Assembly (NCBI RefSeq): GCF_007785775.2
Contig: NZ_VNIK02000001.1
Coordinates: 546,678 to 610,677, forward strand
Source: Flagellimonas hadalis
GTDB lineage: Bacteria; Bacteroidota; Bacteroidia; Flavobacteriales; Flavobacteriaceae
Length of the DNA: 64,000 bases
Direction of reading: 5' to 3'
Shown one piece after another: positions 19,747-28,699 of this stretch; within the stretch, counting starts at the first letter, position 1, and the number at the start of each line of letters is the position of its first letter. The translations under genes and the position numbers were made by a program. Under the pieces are notes generated by a model that saw nothing but the letters and a program-made list of their open reading frames with translations, made no database searches and had not been told where the DNA came from.

Positions 19747-20586
19747 TCACACCAGTTTGAAGGTAAGCTTGTCCCCTGACTTTTTCTGGGCCAGGGTACA
19801 TATCGAATCTTCTGAAAGTTGCAAGACACGCGGATACCCTCCGGTGGTCTGCCCGTCCTTCATCAAAACGATCAATTTTCCGGCCGGAGTGAACTGCACC
19901 GTACCCGGCAAAGTACCCGAAGTGAGCATGGAATGGGAGTGCCCGGCTATGGTCTCCGAAAGTTGGTAGGCCATTCTATTGTTTTCCTTGGAAACGGTGA
20001 ATGTCTTCGTGAAGATCTCGGTGAGTTGGGCATCGGACAGGATGGAAAACTCAGGCCCCTTATACACTTCCAAATAGTTTTTATGGAAGTGCTCCTCTAT
20101 CTTCACCTCGGAAATAATGGGACTGTACGAAAGCATTTTGCCATATTTCACCTCATCGCCGTCCTTGAGTCTTTTTTTCTTGGTCACGGGAACAAATTGC
20201 GAACGGCTCCCCAAGACCACATCCGTCTGGAAACCTCCTTTTATGGCCAAATAGCCCCTAAAACCATCATCCAACCTGCCATAGGACAGGATATCCCCTT
20301 TGTCCACTTTCACCACATGATAGTTTTCTATGGGTTGATTGTTCAGGGTGGCGGAAATATGGGCACCGGACAGGCAGATGTAGGTAGGCTCATCAAATTG
20401 GAGCGTGGGGCCTGTCATGGTAATTTCCATCGCAGCGGCATTGGGGTCGTTTTCCAACAAGAGATTGGCCTTTTTTACAGATAGTACGTCCATCGCCCCC
20501 GAAATTGGAACACCGATGTCACGGTATCCGAACCGCCCCAAATCTTGAATGGTCACAAAAAAACCGGATTTCAACACTTTAAGCAT
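19747..20586 (-). CDS. pxpC: 5-oxoprolinase subunit PxpC (biotin-dependent carboxyltransferase-like fold)
   Basis: Third subunit of the bacterial ATP-dependent 5-oxoprolinase, which hydrolyses pyroglutamate to glutamate. The 279 residues match the KipA/AHS2 family: VTIQDLGRFGYRDIGVPISGAMD at the N-terminus, KGGFQTDVVLGSRS, and GTVQFTPAGKLIVLMKDGQTTGGYPR near the end. It overlaps the end of pxpB by 8 bases. Confidence 0.95.
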   Translation of the reverse strand: MLKVLKSGFFVTIQDLGRFGYRDIGVPISGAMDVLSVKKANLLLENDPNAAAMEITMTGPTLQFDEPTYICLSGAHISATLNNQPIENYHVVKVDKGDILSYGRLDDGFRGYLAIKGGFQTDVVLGSRSQFVPVTKKKRLKDGDEVKYGKMLSYSPIISEVKIEEHFHKNYLEVYKGPEFSILSDAQLTEIFTKTFTVSKENNRMAYQLSETIAGHSHSMLTSGTLPGTVQFTPAGKLIVLMKDGQTTGGYPRVLQLSEDSICTLAQKKSGDKLTFKLV

Positions 20587-21313
20587 CCAACGCTACTTTT
20601 TCTGGTTTATAAATGCCCACTTCTCCTTCTATTTTGTGCAGTTCGTATTCAGCTTTCGATATTTTTTCAAACTGGATTTTGTCCCCGACCTTAACAAAAC
20701 AGGGTTCTTTTGCATTGGGGTCGAACAAGGTGACCGGACAATTCCCGATGATGTTCCAGCCTCCCGGGGAGTCCTGCGGATAAATGCCCGTTTGTTTTGC
20801 CGCCAATCCCACGGAGCCTTTGGCCACCGCCAAGCGAGGTTCGGCCCTCCTTGGAATTTCAAGGGATGTAGGGAGTCCGCCCAAATACATGAAACCCGGC
20901 AAAAATCCGATGCCATAGACCACATATTGATGGGAAGTATGCTGATGGATGAGTTCTTCTATAGACAAACCCAAGGTTTTTGAAACTTCTTCGATATCGA
21001 TCCCAAATTCCAGGTCGTAGCATACTGGAATGGTCCACAAATGTCGTTTTCTTTTGATGGCTGGGCTTACTTGTTCGGCATAGCAGTCCAAAATGAGCTT
21101 TTTGACCTCTTCGAAATCCAAATGGTCCTCATTATAAACCATGGTCAGGGAATTGTAGGCCACGGACATCTCCCAACCTTGTATTTTGCGTTGCTTGAAG
21201 GCATCCATGAAATCGAGAATGTCTGCCAGAATGGATTCTTCAACTTTGTTGGGCCATTCGATCAAGACGGCCCGTTCTCCAAATGGTTTGATGGTGATGG
21301 GGTAACTTTTCAC
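20579..21313 (-). CDS. pxpB: 5-oxoprolinase subunit PxpB (KipI family)
   Basis: The 244-residue AHS1/KipI-family subunit, with PFGERAVLIEW at the start and GFLPGFMYLGGLP plus PRRAEPRLAVAKGSVGLAAKQTGIYP in the middle. The only start that preserves the family N-terminus is a GTG at 21313 overlapping the pxpA stop (GTGA), so translation is coupled. Confidence 0.95.
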   Translation of the reverse strand: MKSYPITIKPFGERAVLIEWPNKVEESILADILDFMDAFKQRKIQGWEMSVAYNSLTMVYNEDHLDFEEVKKLILDCYAEQVSPAIKRKRHLWTIPVCYDLEFGIDIEEVSKTLGLSIEELIHQHTSHQYVVYGIGFLPGFMYLGGLPTSLEIPRRAEPRLAVAKGSVGLAAKQTGIYPQDSPGGWNIIGNCPVTLFDPNAKEPCFVKVGDKIQFEKISKAEYELHKIEGEVGIYKPEKVALDA

Positions 21314-22053
21314 TTTTCTAGGTTCACCTGATGTTTGGGTAATTCCCGTGAAAGATACATCAATATTTCCAATGCCGAAGGAGTATCCCCGTGCACACAG
21401 AGGGTTTTTGCCTCTATTCTTCGGATTTTTCCATCCACAGCGGCAACAGTGCCTTCTTTTATTATGGGCAATATATGGTCCAAGACCTTTTTAGGGTCTT
21501 CAATCAGGGCTTTTTCACTTTTTCTGGACACCAAACTCAAGTCAGGATTGTAGTTTCTGTCCGCAAAGGCTTCGGGCCATACCTCAAAACCTATGGTCTG
21601 GGCCTTACTTGCCACCACAGACCCAAACGGGGCATACACAATGGTCGTGTTCTTATATTCCTTGATGGCCTCCAAATAGACATCGGCAGCCCCGGCATCT
21701 TTTGCCGTTTGGTTATACAAGGCGCCATGCGCCTTGATATGATGCAGTTGGTCACCTTCCTTTTTTAGGATGCTATTGAATGTGTCCAATTGATCTCTTA
21801 TACTTTGTATAAGCGCATCCGCAGGGATGTCCATCACTTCCCTTCCAAAATTGGCCTTGTCGGGGTACGATGGATGGGCACCTATTTTCACACGGTACTT
21901 TCGGGCCAATAGGATGACTTCCCGCATGCTCTGGACATCGCCCACGTGTCCGCCACAGGCAATATTGCATGAACTGATGAAGGGAAAAATATCGGCCTCA
22001 TTGCCTATTCCTTCCCCAACGTCACAGTTGATGTCCATTTTCCATGTTTTCAT
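21310..22053 (-). CDS. pxpA: 5-oxoprolinase subunit PxpA (LamB/YcsF family)
   Basis: The 247-residue LamB/YcsF polysaccharide-deacetylase-like subunit. MDINCDVGEG near the N-terminus, SSCNIACGGHVGD, IGAHPSYPD and KAHGALYNQ carry the acidic and histidine residues expected in the active site. First of pxpA-B-C; the transporter gene 118 bases upstream is on the same strand. Confidence 0.96.
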   Translation of the reverse strand: MKTWKMDINCDVGEGIGNEADIFPFISSCNIACGGHVGDVQSMREVILLARKYRVKIGAHPSYPDKANFGREVMDIPADALIQSIRDQLDTFNSILKKEGDQLHHIKAHGALYNQTAKDAGAADVYLEAIKEYKNTTIVYAPFGSVVASKAQTIGFEVWPEAFADRNYNPDLSLVSRKSEKALIEDPKKVLDHILPIIKEGTVAAVDGKIRRIEAKTLCVHGDTPSALEILMYLSRELPKHQVNLEK

Positions 22054-22171
22054 TTGATGGGTTGATATGTTATTGGGGTATTATGTTATTCATTTATTGG
22101 TTATTCAGTTATTGGTCATTGGTTATTGACCATTGGTTTCAGGTTTCCGTCTTCTAACTTTCGATTTCAAA
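22054..22171 (-). repeat. GTTATTGG word array between the transporter and pxpA
   Basis: The gap is filled by near-repeats of 7-9 bases (TTATTGGG, GTATTAT, GTTATTCA, TTTATTGG, TTATTCA, GTTATTGG, TCATTGG, TTATTGAC, CATTGG), then GTTTCAGGTTTCCG-like words. It is a member of the dispersed intergenic array family. Confidence 0.65.
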
Positions 22172-23368
22172 TCAAAACACTCCTGCTACTTTAAGGATGC
22201 TTTTTATCCCCAGAAAAATACTGAACAGCACTATGGCCAGTCCGAAGGCATTCTGAAGCATCGTGTTCTTGAACTGGCCCATAACGGACCTTTTGTTCAC
22301 CACCCAAAGCAACAATAGGGCCATGATTGGAAGCAACAGCCCATTGGCCACTTGGGCAAATTGTATCACTTCGATGGGTTTGATGTCGAAAGACAATGAG
22401 ACAACACCACAGAAAAGCACAAAGGCCCAGGTCCATTTGAATCGCTTGTCCTGCATGCCACCAGACCATCCAAAACAGCTACTAGCCACATAGGCCGCCG
22501 CCAATGGCGCGGTGATGGCCGAAGTAATCCCTGCGGCCAATAGTCCAACGGACATAAAGTAAACGGCCATTTTGCCGAAGAGGGGTTCCAGCCCCTTTGC
22601 CATGTCCAAAACTTGGTCCACATTGGCAATGGGAGCTGCTGAAGCGGTCACCAAAATGGCAATGGACACGATACCTCCCAAGGCAATGGATACAATCGTG
22701 TCCCATTTCACCTCCTTGATTCCGGTTTCTGACTTCCACTTCTCCTTGACCAAGGATGCATGTAAAAAAAGATTGTAGGGCACCACCGTGGTCCCGACCA
22801 AAGCGATGACGGTGAACAAACTCCCTTCCGGAAGGCTGGGCACGAACATCCCTTTCGTTATTTCCGTCAATGAGGGTTTGGTGATGATGGCACAAAGGAC
22901 AAAACTAGCTCCCATGATGCCCACCAAGCCTACAAAAATGCGTTCCAATATCTTATATGTACTGAACCAGAGCAACAGGAATATGAAAATCCCGATCAAC
23001 ATAGGCAAGTACGGTTTTGCCCATTCCTGGCCAACAAATTGTTCCAATCCCAAGGTCGCCCCACCTATATTCCCCGCCTCGTAGGCAGCGTTGCCGATGA
23101 GTATAGCCGCTAAAACCACGGTGATCACCGTTTTCTTCATCCAGGGTACTTTCAGCTCTTGACGTACCACATCCACCAGTCCACTTTGGGTGACCACTCC
23201 TATCCTACCTGCCATTCCCTGTAGCACAATGGTGGCCAAAATGGACACGGCCAAGGCCCAGATAAGGGCATATCCGAAGCGTGCCCCGGCCAAGGTGCAC
23301 ATTGCTATGGTTCCCGGTCCCACGAAGGCCGCTGCGACCAATACCCCCGGTCCTATTTTTTTAAACAT
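22172..23368 (-). CDS. Nramp-fold transporter lacking the metal-binding motifs; candidate 5-oxoproline transporter
   Basis: A membrane protein of 398 residues with about 11 hydrophobic segments, recognisable as the Nramp (SLC11) family. The two metal-site signatures are changed: the TM1 motif DPGN reads GPGT (17-20), and the TM6 MPH reads VPY (196-198, in VVPYNLFLHASLV). The Asp, Asn and Met that coordinate Mn2+/Fe2+ are therefore missing. It lies directly ahead of pxpA-B-C, and Bacillus subtilis has the same linkage (ycsG beside ycsF). A role in importing the organic substrate is inferred from this. Metal transport by another site is the alternative. Confidence 0.85.
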   Translation of the reverse strand: MFKKIGPGVLVAAAFVGPGTIAMCTLAGARFGYALIWALAVSILATIVLQGMAGRIGVVTQSGLVDVVRQELKVPWMKKTVITVVLAAILIGNAAYEAGNIGGATLGLEQFVGQEWAKPYLPMLIGIFIFLLLWFSTYKILERIFVGLVGIMGASFVLCAIITKPSLTEITKGMFVPSLPEGSLFTVIALVGTTVVPYNLFLHASLVKEKWKSETGIKEVKWDTIVSIALGGIVSIAILVTASAAPIANVDQVLDMAKGLEPLFGKMAVYFMSVGLLAAGITSAITAPLAAAYVASSCFGWSGGMQDKRFKWTWAFVLFCGVVSLSFDIKPIEVIQFAQVANGLLLPIMALLLLWVVNKRSVMGQFKNTMLQNAFGLAIVLFSIFLGIKSILKVAGVF

Positions 23369-23416
23369 TGCTCAGTTGGTTCATGCAATGAATTTAACAG
23401 GATATTGGGACAAACC

Positions 23417-23447
23417 ATGTATTTCGTCCAAAAAAATGTATTTCGTC
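23417..23447 (-). promoter_or_regulatory. Two direct repeats in front of the Nramp/pxp operon
   Basis: ATGTATTTCGTC occurs at 23417-23428 and again at 23436-23447, 19 bases apart, starting 49 bases from the transporter ATG. Read in the direction of the operon the unit is GACGAAATACAT. The position fits a regulator site, possibly for a pyroglutamate-responsive factor; no regulator gene is adjacent. Confidence 0.45.
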
Positions 23448-23552
23448 TAAAAAAGGGATGTTTTACATCGACCGATTATACGAATTTGCAAAAGCGAAAG
23501 TTATTATGATTACCAAATCGTACTACAAAACTTGAACTTGACTAACACACTT

Positions 23553-23996
23553 ATGACCTGTAAGGATTGTGGCAAAAGTATTGATCATCATCAGTACCGG
23601 GCATCCATGGATTCCCTTGGTGTTCAGCTTTGCGAAAGACATACTCGACTTATCAAAAAAGTCATCCTTGACAACGATACTCCCCCAGAAGCCGTCCAAC
23701 TCTTTTATGCTTTGAAGGAAGCCGGTGCCCATCCCATGTTGGAATGGTGGGACGGCAAAAAATCGGTCGATATTGCCATTTCAAGGGTAAAACTGAACAT
23801 TGAAATAGATAGGGATTATAGTAGGATAACCCACGAACAGGCCATAAGCGATCTTGAAGATGCCATGCACTCGTTCAAAAATGGGTTCACCACTATTCGA
23901 ATTCCCCATTTGGCCATCACCTATTATTTGGATGAAACCGTACAGAACATTTTGGGGATCATCTCCGGGCTCAAGGCAAACATCAAGGCCATCTAG
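23553..23996 (+). CDS. Small protein with zinc-ribbon start and PD-(D/E)XK-like nuclease core
   Basis: A 147-residue protein from the ATG at 23553 (MTCKDCGKSIDHHQYRAS); a TTG seven codons earlier is less likely. The N-terminal CKDC plus the later C-E-R-H could bind zinc. The core WWDGKKSVDIAISRVKLNIEIDRDYSR has the strand pattern V-D-I-A-I...I-E-I-D of DUF559/Vsr-like PD-(D/E)XK folds, and HEQAISDLEDAMHSFKNGFTTIRI follows as the family helix-strand pair. The function is unknown; nuclease activity is inferred from the motif only. Its stop overlaps the stop of the convergent cupin gene. Confidence 0.75.
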   Translation: MTCKDCGKSIDHHQYRASMDSLGVQLCERHTRLIKKVILDNDTPPEAVQLFYALKEAGAHPMLEWWDGKKSVDIAISRVKLNIEIDRDYSRITHEQAISDLEDAMHSFKNGFTTIRIPHLAITYYLDETVQNILGIISGLKANIKAI

Positions 23997-24403
23997 TCAC
24001 AAAACTGCAGACTATTATCCTTTTTGGTGAGCTTGTATTCCAAAATATTGATGATGATGGGGTGTTCGCCTATGTTCTCCAGATCGTTCACATAGTTTTT
24101 GCCCCTGTACTCAAAATATTCCGTATCCCCGGGATCCAGTTTTATCATGTCTATTTTGCCGTTTCCGTACCGGGTAAGGGCCAATCCCCCCGTAGTGCAG
24201 ACCCAACCATAGTTGGTATTGTGCCTTCGGAAAGGAATTCGTTCGCCCGGGGCCAAATGCAGATCCCAAAGCTTGACACTTTCGTTCTCAAATACCAATC
24301 TATTACTCAAAGACCTTGTTATATCTTGATGCAGCAACTCATCGATCTTCTCCTGCTCCCACGGGTCAAAGTTGCCCACTGGGTTCAATTCCACACATTG
24401 CAT
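23993..24403 (-). CDS. Small cupin-domain protein
   Basis: 136 residues from the ATG at 24403 (MQCVELNPVGNFDPWEQEK). A longer frame from 24511 adds 36 residues without conserved character. The middle (VKLWDLHLAPGERIPFRRHNTNYGWVCTTGG, then GDTEYFEYRGKN) is a single cupin barrel. The usual His-x-His pair is reduced, so metal binding is uncertain. The stop codons of this gene and the convergent upstream gene share the bases CTAG at 23993-23996. Confidence 0.7.
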   Translation of the reverse strand: MQCVELNPVGNFDPWEQEKIDELLHQDITRSLSNRLVFENESVKLWDLHLAPGERIPFRRHNTNYGWVCTTGGLALTRYGNGKIDMIKLDPGDTEYFEYRGKNYVNDLENIGEHPIIINILEYKLTKKDNSLQFCD

Positions 24404-24567
24404 TCTTATGAATTTTGAAAAATGGGTGCAAAAATACTCCATAACATACTCAAATCCAGATCGGTAAGGATATTTAACGTATTTTTTACACTTATTCCCC
24501 AAAAGGGTCATTCCATTGCCAATTCCATGGCCAAGTCCCTAAAATTTTGGATTTTTCAAAAATGGGT

Positions 24568-26103
24568 TTATCCCAACCAGCCTTCCCTATCCAAACTTCT
24601 GTATTGGATGGCTTCCGAAATATGGTTCTGGTTGATGTTCTCTGCCCTTTCCAGATCGGCAATCGTCCTGGACACCTTCAGGATCCGGTCATAGGCACGT
24701 GCCGAAAGATTCAGCCGTTGCATGGCATTTTTCAGCAATTCCTTGGAAGATTCGCCCAAAGGGCAAAACTGTCGTATGTGCTTGGTGTCCATCTGGGCAT
24801 TGTAATGGATGCCTTCCCATTCGGAAAATCGGGCAGTCTGGATGTCCCTTGCCACCTCCACCCTTTTCCGGATCTCCATACTGCTCTCCCCTTTTCGTTC
24901 TTCGGAGAGTTTTTCGAAAGGGACTGGGGTCACTTCAATATGGATATCGATCCTGTCCAGCAAAGGTCCTGATATCCTGCCCAAATAACGTTGCATCTCC
25001 GCAGGTGAAGAAGTGACAGGTGCGTCGGGGTCGTTAAAATAACCGCCTGGACTAGGGTTCATGCTCGCTACCAACATAAAACTGCTGGGATAGGTGACCG
25101 TGTATTGGGCCCGTGCAATGGTGACCTCCCTGTCTTCCATGGGTTGTCGCATCACTTCGAGGACCCTGCGCTCAAATTCGGGAAGCTCGTCCAAGAAAAG
25201 CACGCCGTTGTGCGATAAGGAGATTTCCCCGGGCTGTGGATAACTGCCACCACCGACCAGGGCAGCACTACTAATGGTATGGTGCGGACTCCTGAACGGG
25301 CGTTGGCTCATCAACCCCTTGTTTCTCACTTTGCCCACCACACTGTGGATCTTGGTGGTCTCCAAGGCTTCATGCAAGGTCATTGGAGGCAAAATGGAAG
25401 GCAACCGCTTGGCCAACATGGTCTTTCCTGCTCCTGGCGGACCTATCAAAATGATATTGTGTCCACCCGCTGCGGCAATTTCCATACAGCGTTTGATACT
25501 CTCCTGGCCTTTTACATCGGCAAAATCATGTTCCGGAAAGTTGAGATGTTCATAAAACTCTTGGCGGGTATCCACATAGGTCCGTTCCAAAGGGATTTCC
25601 AAATCAAAGAAATCCATCACCTCCTTGATGTTCTCCACGCCATAGACCTCAAGGTCCTTTACAATGGCGGCCTCGCTGGCATTTTCCTTTGGAAGTATAA
25701 ATCCTTTGAAACCCTCTTGTTGTGCCTTTATGGCAATGGGCAGGGCTCCTTTGATAGGTTGGAGGCTGCCGTCCAACGACAACTCACCCATGATGATATA
25801 GTTTTGGATGCCCTCCGACCTGATCTGGCCCGAAGCGGCCAAAATGCCCAATGCCAAAGTGAGGTCATAGGCCGAGCCTTCCTTTCTGAGATCGGCCGGG
25901 GCCATGTTGATGGTTATCTTTTTTCCCGGGATCTTGTACCCATTGTTCTGTAGCGCGGCAGCTATGCGGTAATTGCTTTCCTTGATGGCGTTGTCGGGCA
26001 GTCCCACCAAATGATAGCCTATACCCTTGTCCACATTCACTTCCACTACGACAGTGGTCGCCTCAATGCCGAAAACGGCACTGCCATGAATTTTTATCAG
26101 CAT
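24568..26103 (-). CDS. yifB: YifB/ComM-family Mg-chelatase-like AAA+ ATPase
   Basis: 511 residues: an N-terminal Lon-protease-like ChlI fold (about 1-160, ending in ILPKENASEAAIVKDL), an AAA+ core with Walker A GPPGAGKTMLAKR and Walker B LFLDELPEF, and the C-terminal Mg-chelatase lid domain. ComM is a hexameric branch-migration helicase needed for integrating DNA in natural transformation; the flavobacterial protein probably has the same role. It stands alone behind a terminator. Confidence 0.93.
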   Translation of the reverse strand: MLIKIHGSAVFGIEATTVVVEVNVDKGIGYHLVGLPDNAIKESNYRIAAALQNNGYKIPGKKITINMAPADLRKEGSAYDLTLALGILAASGQIRSEGIQNYIIMGELSLDGSLQPIKGALPIAIKAQQEGFKGFILPKENASEAAIVKDLEVYGVENIKEVMDFFDLEIPLERTYVDTRQEFYEHLNFPEHDFADVKGQESIKRCMEIAAAGGHNIILIGPPGAGKTMLAKRLPSILPPMTLHEALETTKIHSVVGKVRNKGLMSQRPFRSPHHTISSAALVGGGSYPQPGEISLSHNGVLFLDELPEFERRVLEVMRQPMEDREVTIARAQYTVTYPSSFMLVASMNPSPGGYFNDPDAPVTSSPAEMQRYLGRISGPLLDRIDIHIEVTPVPFEKLSEERKGESSMEIRKRVEVARDIQTARFSEWEGIHYNAQMDTKHIRQFCPLGESSKELLKNAMQRLNLSARAYDRILKVSRTIADLERAENINQNHISEAIQYRSLDREGWLG

Positions 26104-26129
26104 TTGGAAATTTTGTCAAATCAGGGCAA

Positions 26130-26150
26130 AAAATAGGCAAAGCCTATTTA
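26130..26150 (-). terminator. Terminator of the penicillin-acylase gene
   Basis: AAATAGGC (26131-26138) and GCCTATTT (26142-26149) form a stem with loop AAA; on the minus strand it is followed by TTTTTTG. It lies 74 bases behind the acylase stop codon. Confidence 0.8.
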
Positions 26151-26223
26151 CCAAAAGCCCATTGATTGACAATAGCGCGGTTTGAATTGATGGATAGCCC
26201 TTCCCAACCAATGGATGAAAAAA

Positions 26224-28617
26224 TCACTCTTTGGTGAAGGTGAGTATGGACTCGGCTTTTTCCTCGATTTCCTGTTTGTTCATCATCATTTTTCGGAACT
26301 CTCCCTTCACGTACATTTCAGCCTGGTCCTTGTAATGCTTGCTGAACGGATTTCCAGATTGTCCCGTGGGCAATATGCTGATACTGTTCTCAATATCCGA
26401 GAAATCAACAATCCTTCGTGTGGACGGTCCAGAACTTACTTTGTAAAATCCTGTGTCGTCATAAGGAAACGACAGGTTATTGATGACCTCACGGGTGCCT
26501 TCAACAGGAAATGGCCCCACATTGAAATACTTGCGAAGGGATTCCACTTGACCAATGGGGTGTTGGTGTTCCAAGGTGTGTACCTTGTTCCAGGTCCATT
26601 CGCTTGGGTCTGCCCCAAAATCGCTGACCAGAGACTCCCATGCATCGGCAAAGGATTTCATCACGATATCTTTTCGTGTTTCCACAACATCCTTGGTATG
26701 GACATTGTCCCACCATTTTCCACTTTCCATTTTGGCGCCCCAAGCAATTTGTCGCTTGAAAATGTGTGTGGCCAAAAACTGGTTGAACATTTCCGTGCCC
26801 AGTTCGTCCTCCATGGTGTTTTTGACCATATAGTATTCGCTTCTGTGGAACAATGTGGGACTGGTACTTGTCAACGTATATTCCCCGTTCCAGTTTTCAA
26901 GGGAATCCACCAACACCAACTGCTCTTGGGTCAAGAGGGACACATCGAACAGTTTGATCAGTTCGGTCACCAATTGTGTGTTAACAGGAGAAGTCACGTC
27001 CAAGATCATCTCGGAAACAGCCTCTTTGTCCCAATCATCCTTGGTATCCAAAAGCTGCACGATCCTTCTTGCCCTGTTCTCGGGCAGGTAATATCCGGGA
27101 TACAGCATCCCTGCAATGGAATCGGGCTGGTTATTTGCGGAATAAACGTAGTTCCACGGCGGATTTTCTGCACTTGGGTTTTCTGAAAAATCCAAATAGC
27201 GCAATGGTTCTTCTTTCCCTGAGGTGCCGTCCAAAATATACTTGGTGGACAGGCTGTCCGGCATTTGATAGAGTTTTGCCGTGGCCCACCAGCCTACGTT
27301 GCCCTCGGCGTCACCGTACATCACATTCAGTCCAGGGGCATGGATCTTGGGCAATGCATTTTTGAATTCTTCCAGATTGGTGGCGTGGCTCAGTCCATAA
27401 AGGGCGTCCATCACCTCGTTCTTGGGTTTGGTGTATATCCACGACATGGACACGGGCCTTTCCCCTGAAATCTGATCGGCAATTTGGTTCAACACAGGTC
27501 CGTGCTGTGTTTTTCGGTAGGTGAAGGAAACATCTTTCCCATCCTTTACCTTGATGGTCTTGGTCACATACCCGTATTCTTTCCATCCTTCGGCGGTCTT
27601 GTACTTGGTGCTGTCGGATGGATGTGTTTCCTCGTAATAAAAATCAATGTCGTCATTCTCGAACATGGTCAGCCCGTAGGCCAAATTCCTGTCGTGCCCC
27701 AATAGCGGAAATGGCACACCGGCCAAATGATAGCCATATTTTTCATAGGTGGGCGTACTGATATGCGCTTCGTACCATACGGATGGTTGGGCAAACCCGA
27801 TGTGGGGATCGTTGGCCAGGATCACCTTGCCGTTCTTGGTCTTCTGTGGGGCAATTACCCAACTGTTGCTCCCCTCAAATTGTGGAATCGGCAATTTTTC
27901 CAAGGCTGCCGTCACACTGGTCGTAATATTTGAAGCCAGCGAATCCGTGTTGATCCCTTTGTAGTTCTTGATCCAGACCGTTGAGGTATCGGAACCTATG
28001 GCAAGGTCCTTCATGTATTCCTCACCCAATTTTTTCCTCATACTGGTCAGTAGAGGGTCTGTTTTGTGCGCCATGGCGAAACTGAAGGCCATGTAGCCCA
28101 CTGCATTGTGAATGTCCTCCAAAGAAAAAGGTTCCTTATCCAGTCCAGTAAGGTAAAACTCGATGGGTGTGGGGCCCTTTTCGATAAATTCGTTGATTCC
28201 GTCCAAATACGCTTGTGAAAGGATGGCGGTTCTGCCATTCAAGTCTGTATTGGACACTGTTTCTGCCGAATTGTCATCAATACCCAAGGAAAGAAAGAAT
28301 TTATCGGTTTTCAAGAGGTCTTTGCCAAATACTTCGGAAAGCCTACCCTTGGCCACTCGTCTCAACAGTTCCATTTGCCACAAACGGTCCTGCGCATGCA
28401 CGTAGCCCAATGCCCTAAGGGCATCTTCTTCTTTGTCCGCATATATGTGGGGGATTCCGTAAGTATCATAAAGTACTTTGACCTCACTGTCCAATCCTGT
28501 CAATGTCTTTTTTCCACTGTAATCAGGCTTGAGGCCGTTCAAGAAAATGGCAATGCCAATGAGAGCCAACAGAATCAACCCTGCAATAAACAGAAGTACT
28601 TTTTTTAGTTTTTTCAC
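26224..28617 (-). CDS. Penicillin acylase family protein (Ntn hydrolase)
   Basis: A 797-residue precursor with an N-terminal membrane anchor (KVLLFIAGLILLALIGIAIFL). The family hydrolyses amide bonds of acylated amines, such as acyl-homoserine lactones and beta-lactams, after autocatalytic cleavage. The cleavage/nucleophile site is visible as GSNSWV with Ser250; the segment before it is the alpha chain and spacer, and the rest the beta chain, with ILANDPHIGF directly after. The only start in front of the anchor is a GTG at 28617. The natural substrate is not predictable from sequence. Confidence 0.92.
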   Translation of the reverse strand: MKKLKKVLLFIAGLILLALIGIAIFLNGLKPDYSGKKTLTGLDSEVKVLYDTYGIPHIYADKEEDALRALGYVHAQDRLWQMELLRRVAKGRLSEVFGKDLLKTDKFFLSLGIDDNSAETVSNTDLNGRTAILSQAYLDGINEFIEKGPTPIEFYLTGLDKEPFSLEDIHNAVGYMAFSFAMAHKTDPLLTSMRKKLGEEYMKDLAIGSDTSTVWIKNYKGINTDSLASNITTSVTAALEKLPIPQFEGSNSWVIAPQKTKNGKVILANDPHIGFAQPSVWYEAHISTPTYEKYGYHLAGVPFPLLGHDRNLAYGLTMFENDDIDFYYEETHPSDSTKYKTAEGWKEYGYVTKTIKVKDGKDVSFTYRKTQHGPVLNQIADQISGERPVSMSWIYTKPKNEVMDALYGLSHATNLEEFKNALPKIHAPGLNVMYGDAEGNVGWWATAKLYQMPDSLSTKYILDGTSGKEEPLRYLDFSENPSAENPPWNYVYSANNQPDSIAGMLYPGYYLPENRARRIVQLLDTKDDWDKEAVSEMILDVTSPVNTQLVTELIKLFDVSLLTQEQLVLVDSLENWNGEYTLTSTSPTLFHRSEYYMVKNTMEDELGTEMFNQFLATHIFKRQIAWGAKMESGKWWDNVHTKDVVETRKDIVMKSFADAWESLVSDFGADPSEWTWNKVHTLEHQHPIGQVESLRKYFNVGPFPVEGTREVINNLSFPYDDTGFYKVSSGPSTRRIVDFSDIENSISILPTGQSGNPFSKHYKDQAEMYVKGEFRKMMMNKQEIEEKAESILTFTKE

Positions 28618-28699
28618 TACCTTTTAGGTTAAGTCGATTACCTCCCTAAGGTAAAACTAATTTCCTGACCCTTTAAAAAAAAGTAAAAGGACTTACCAA

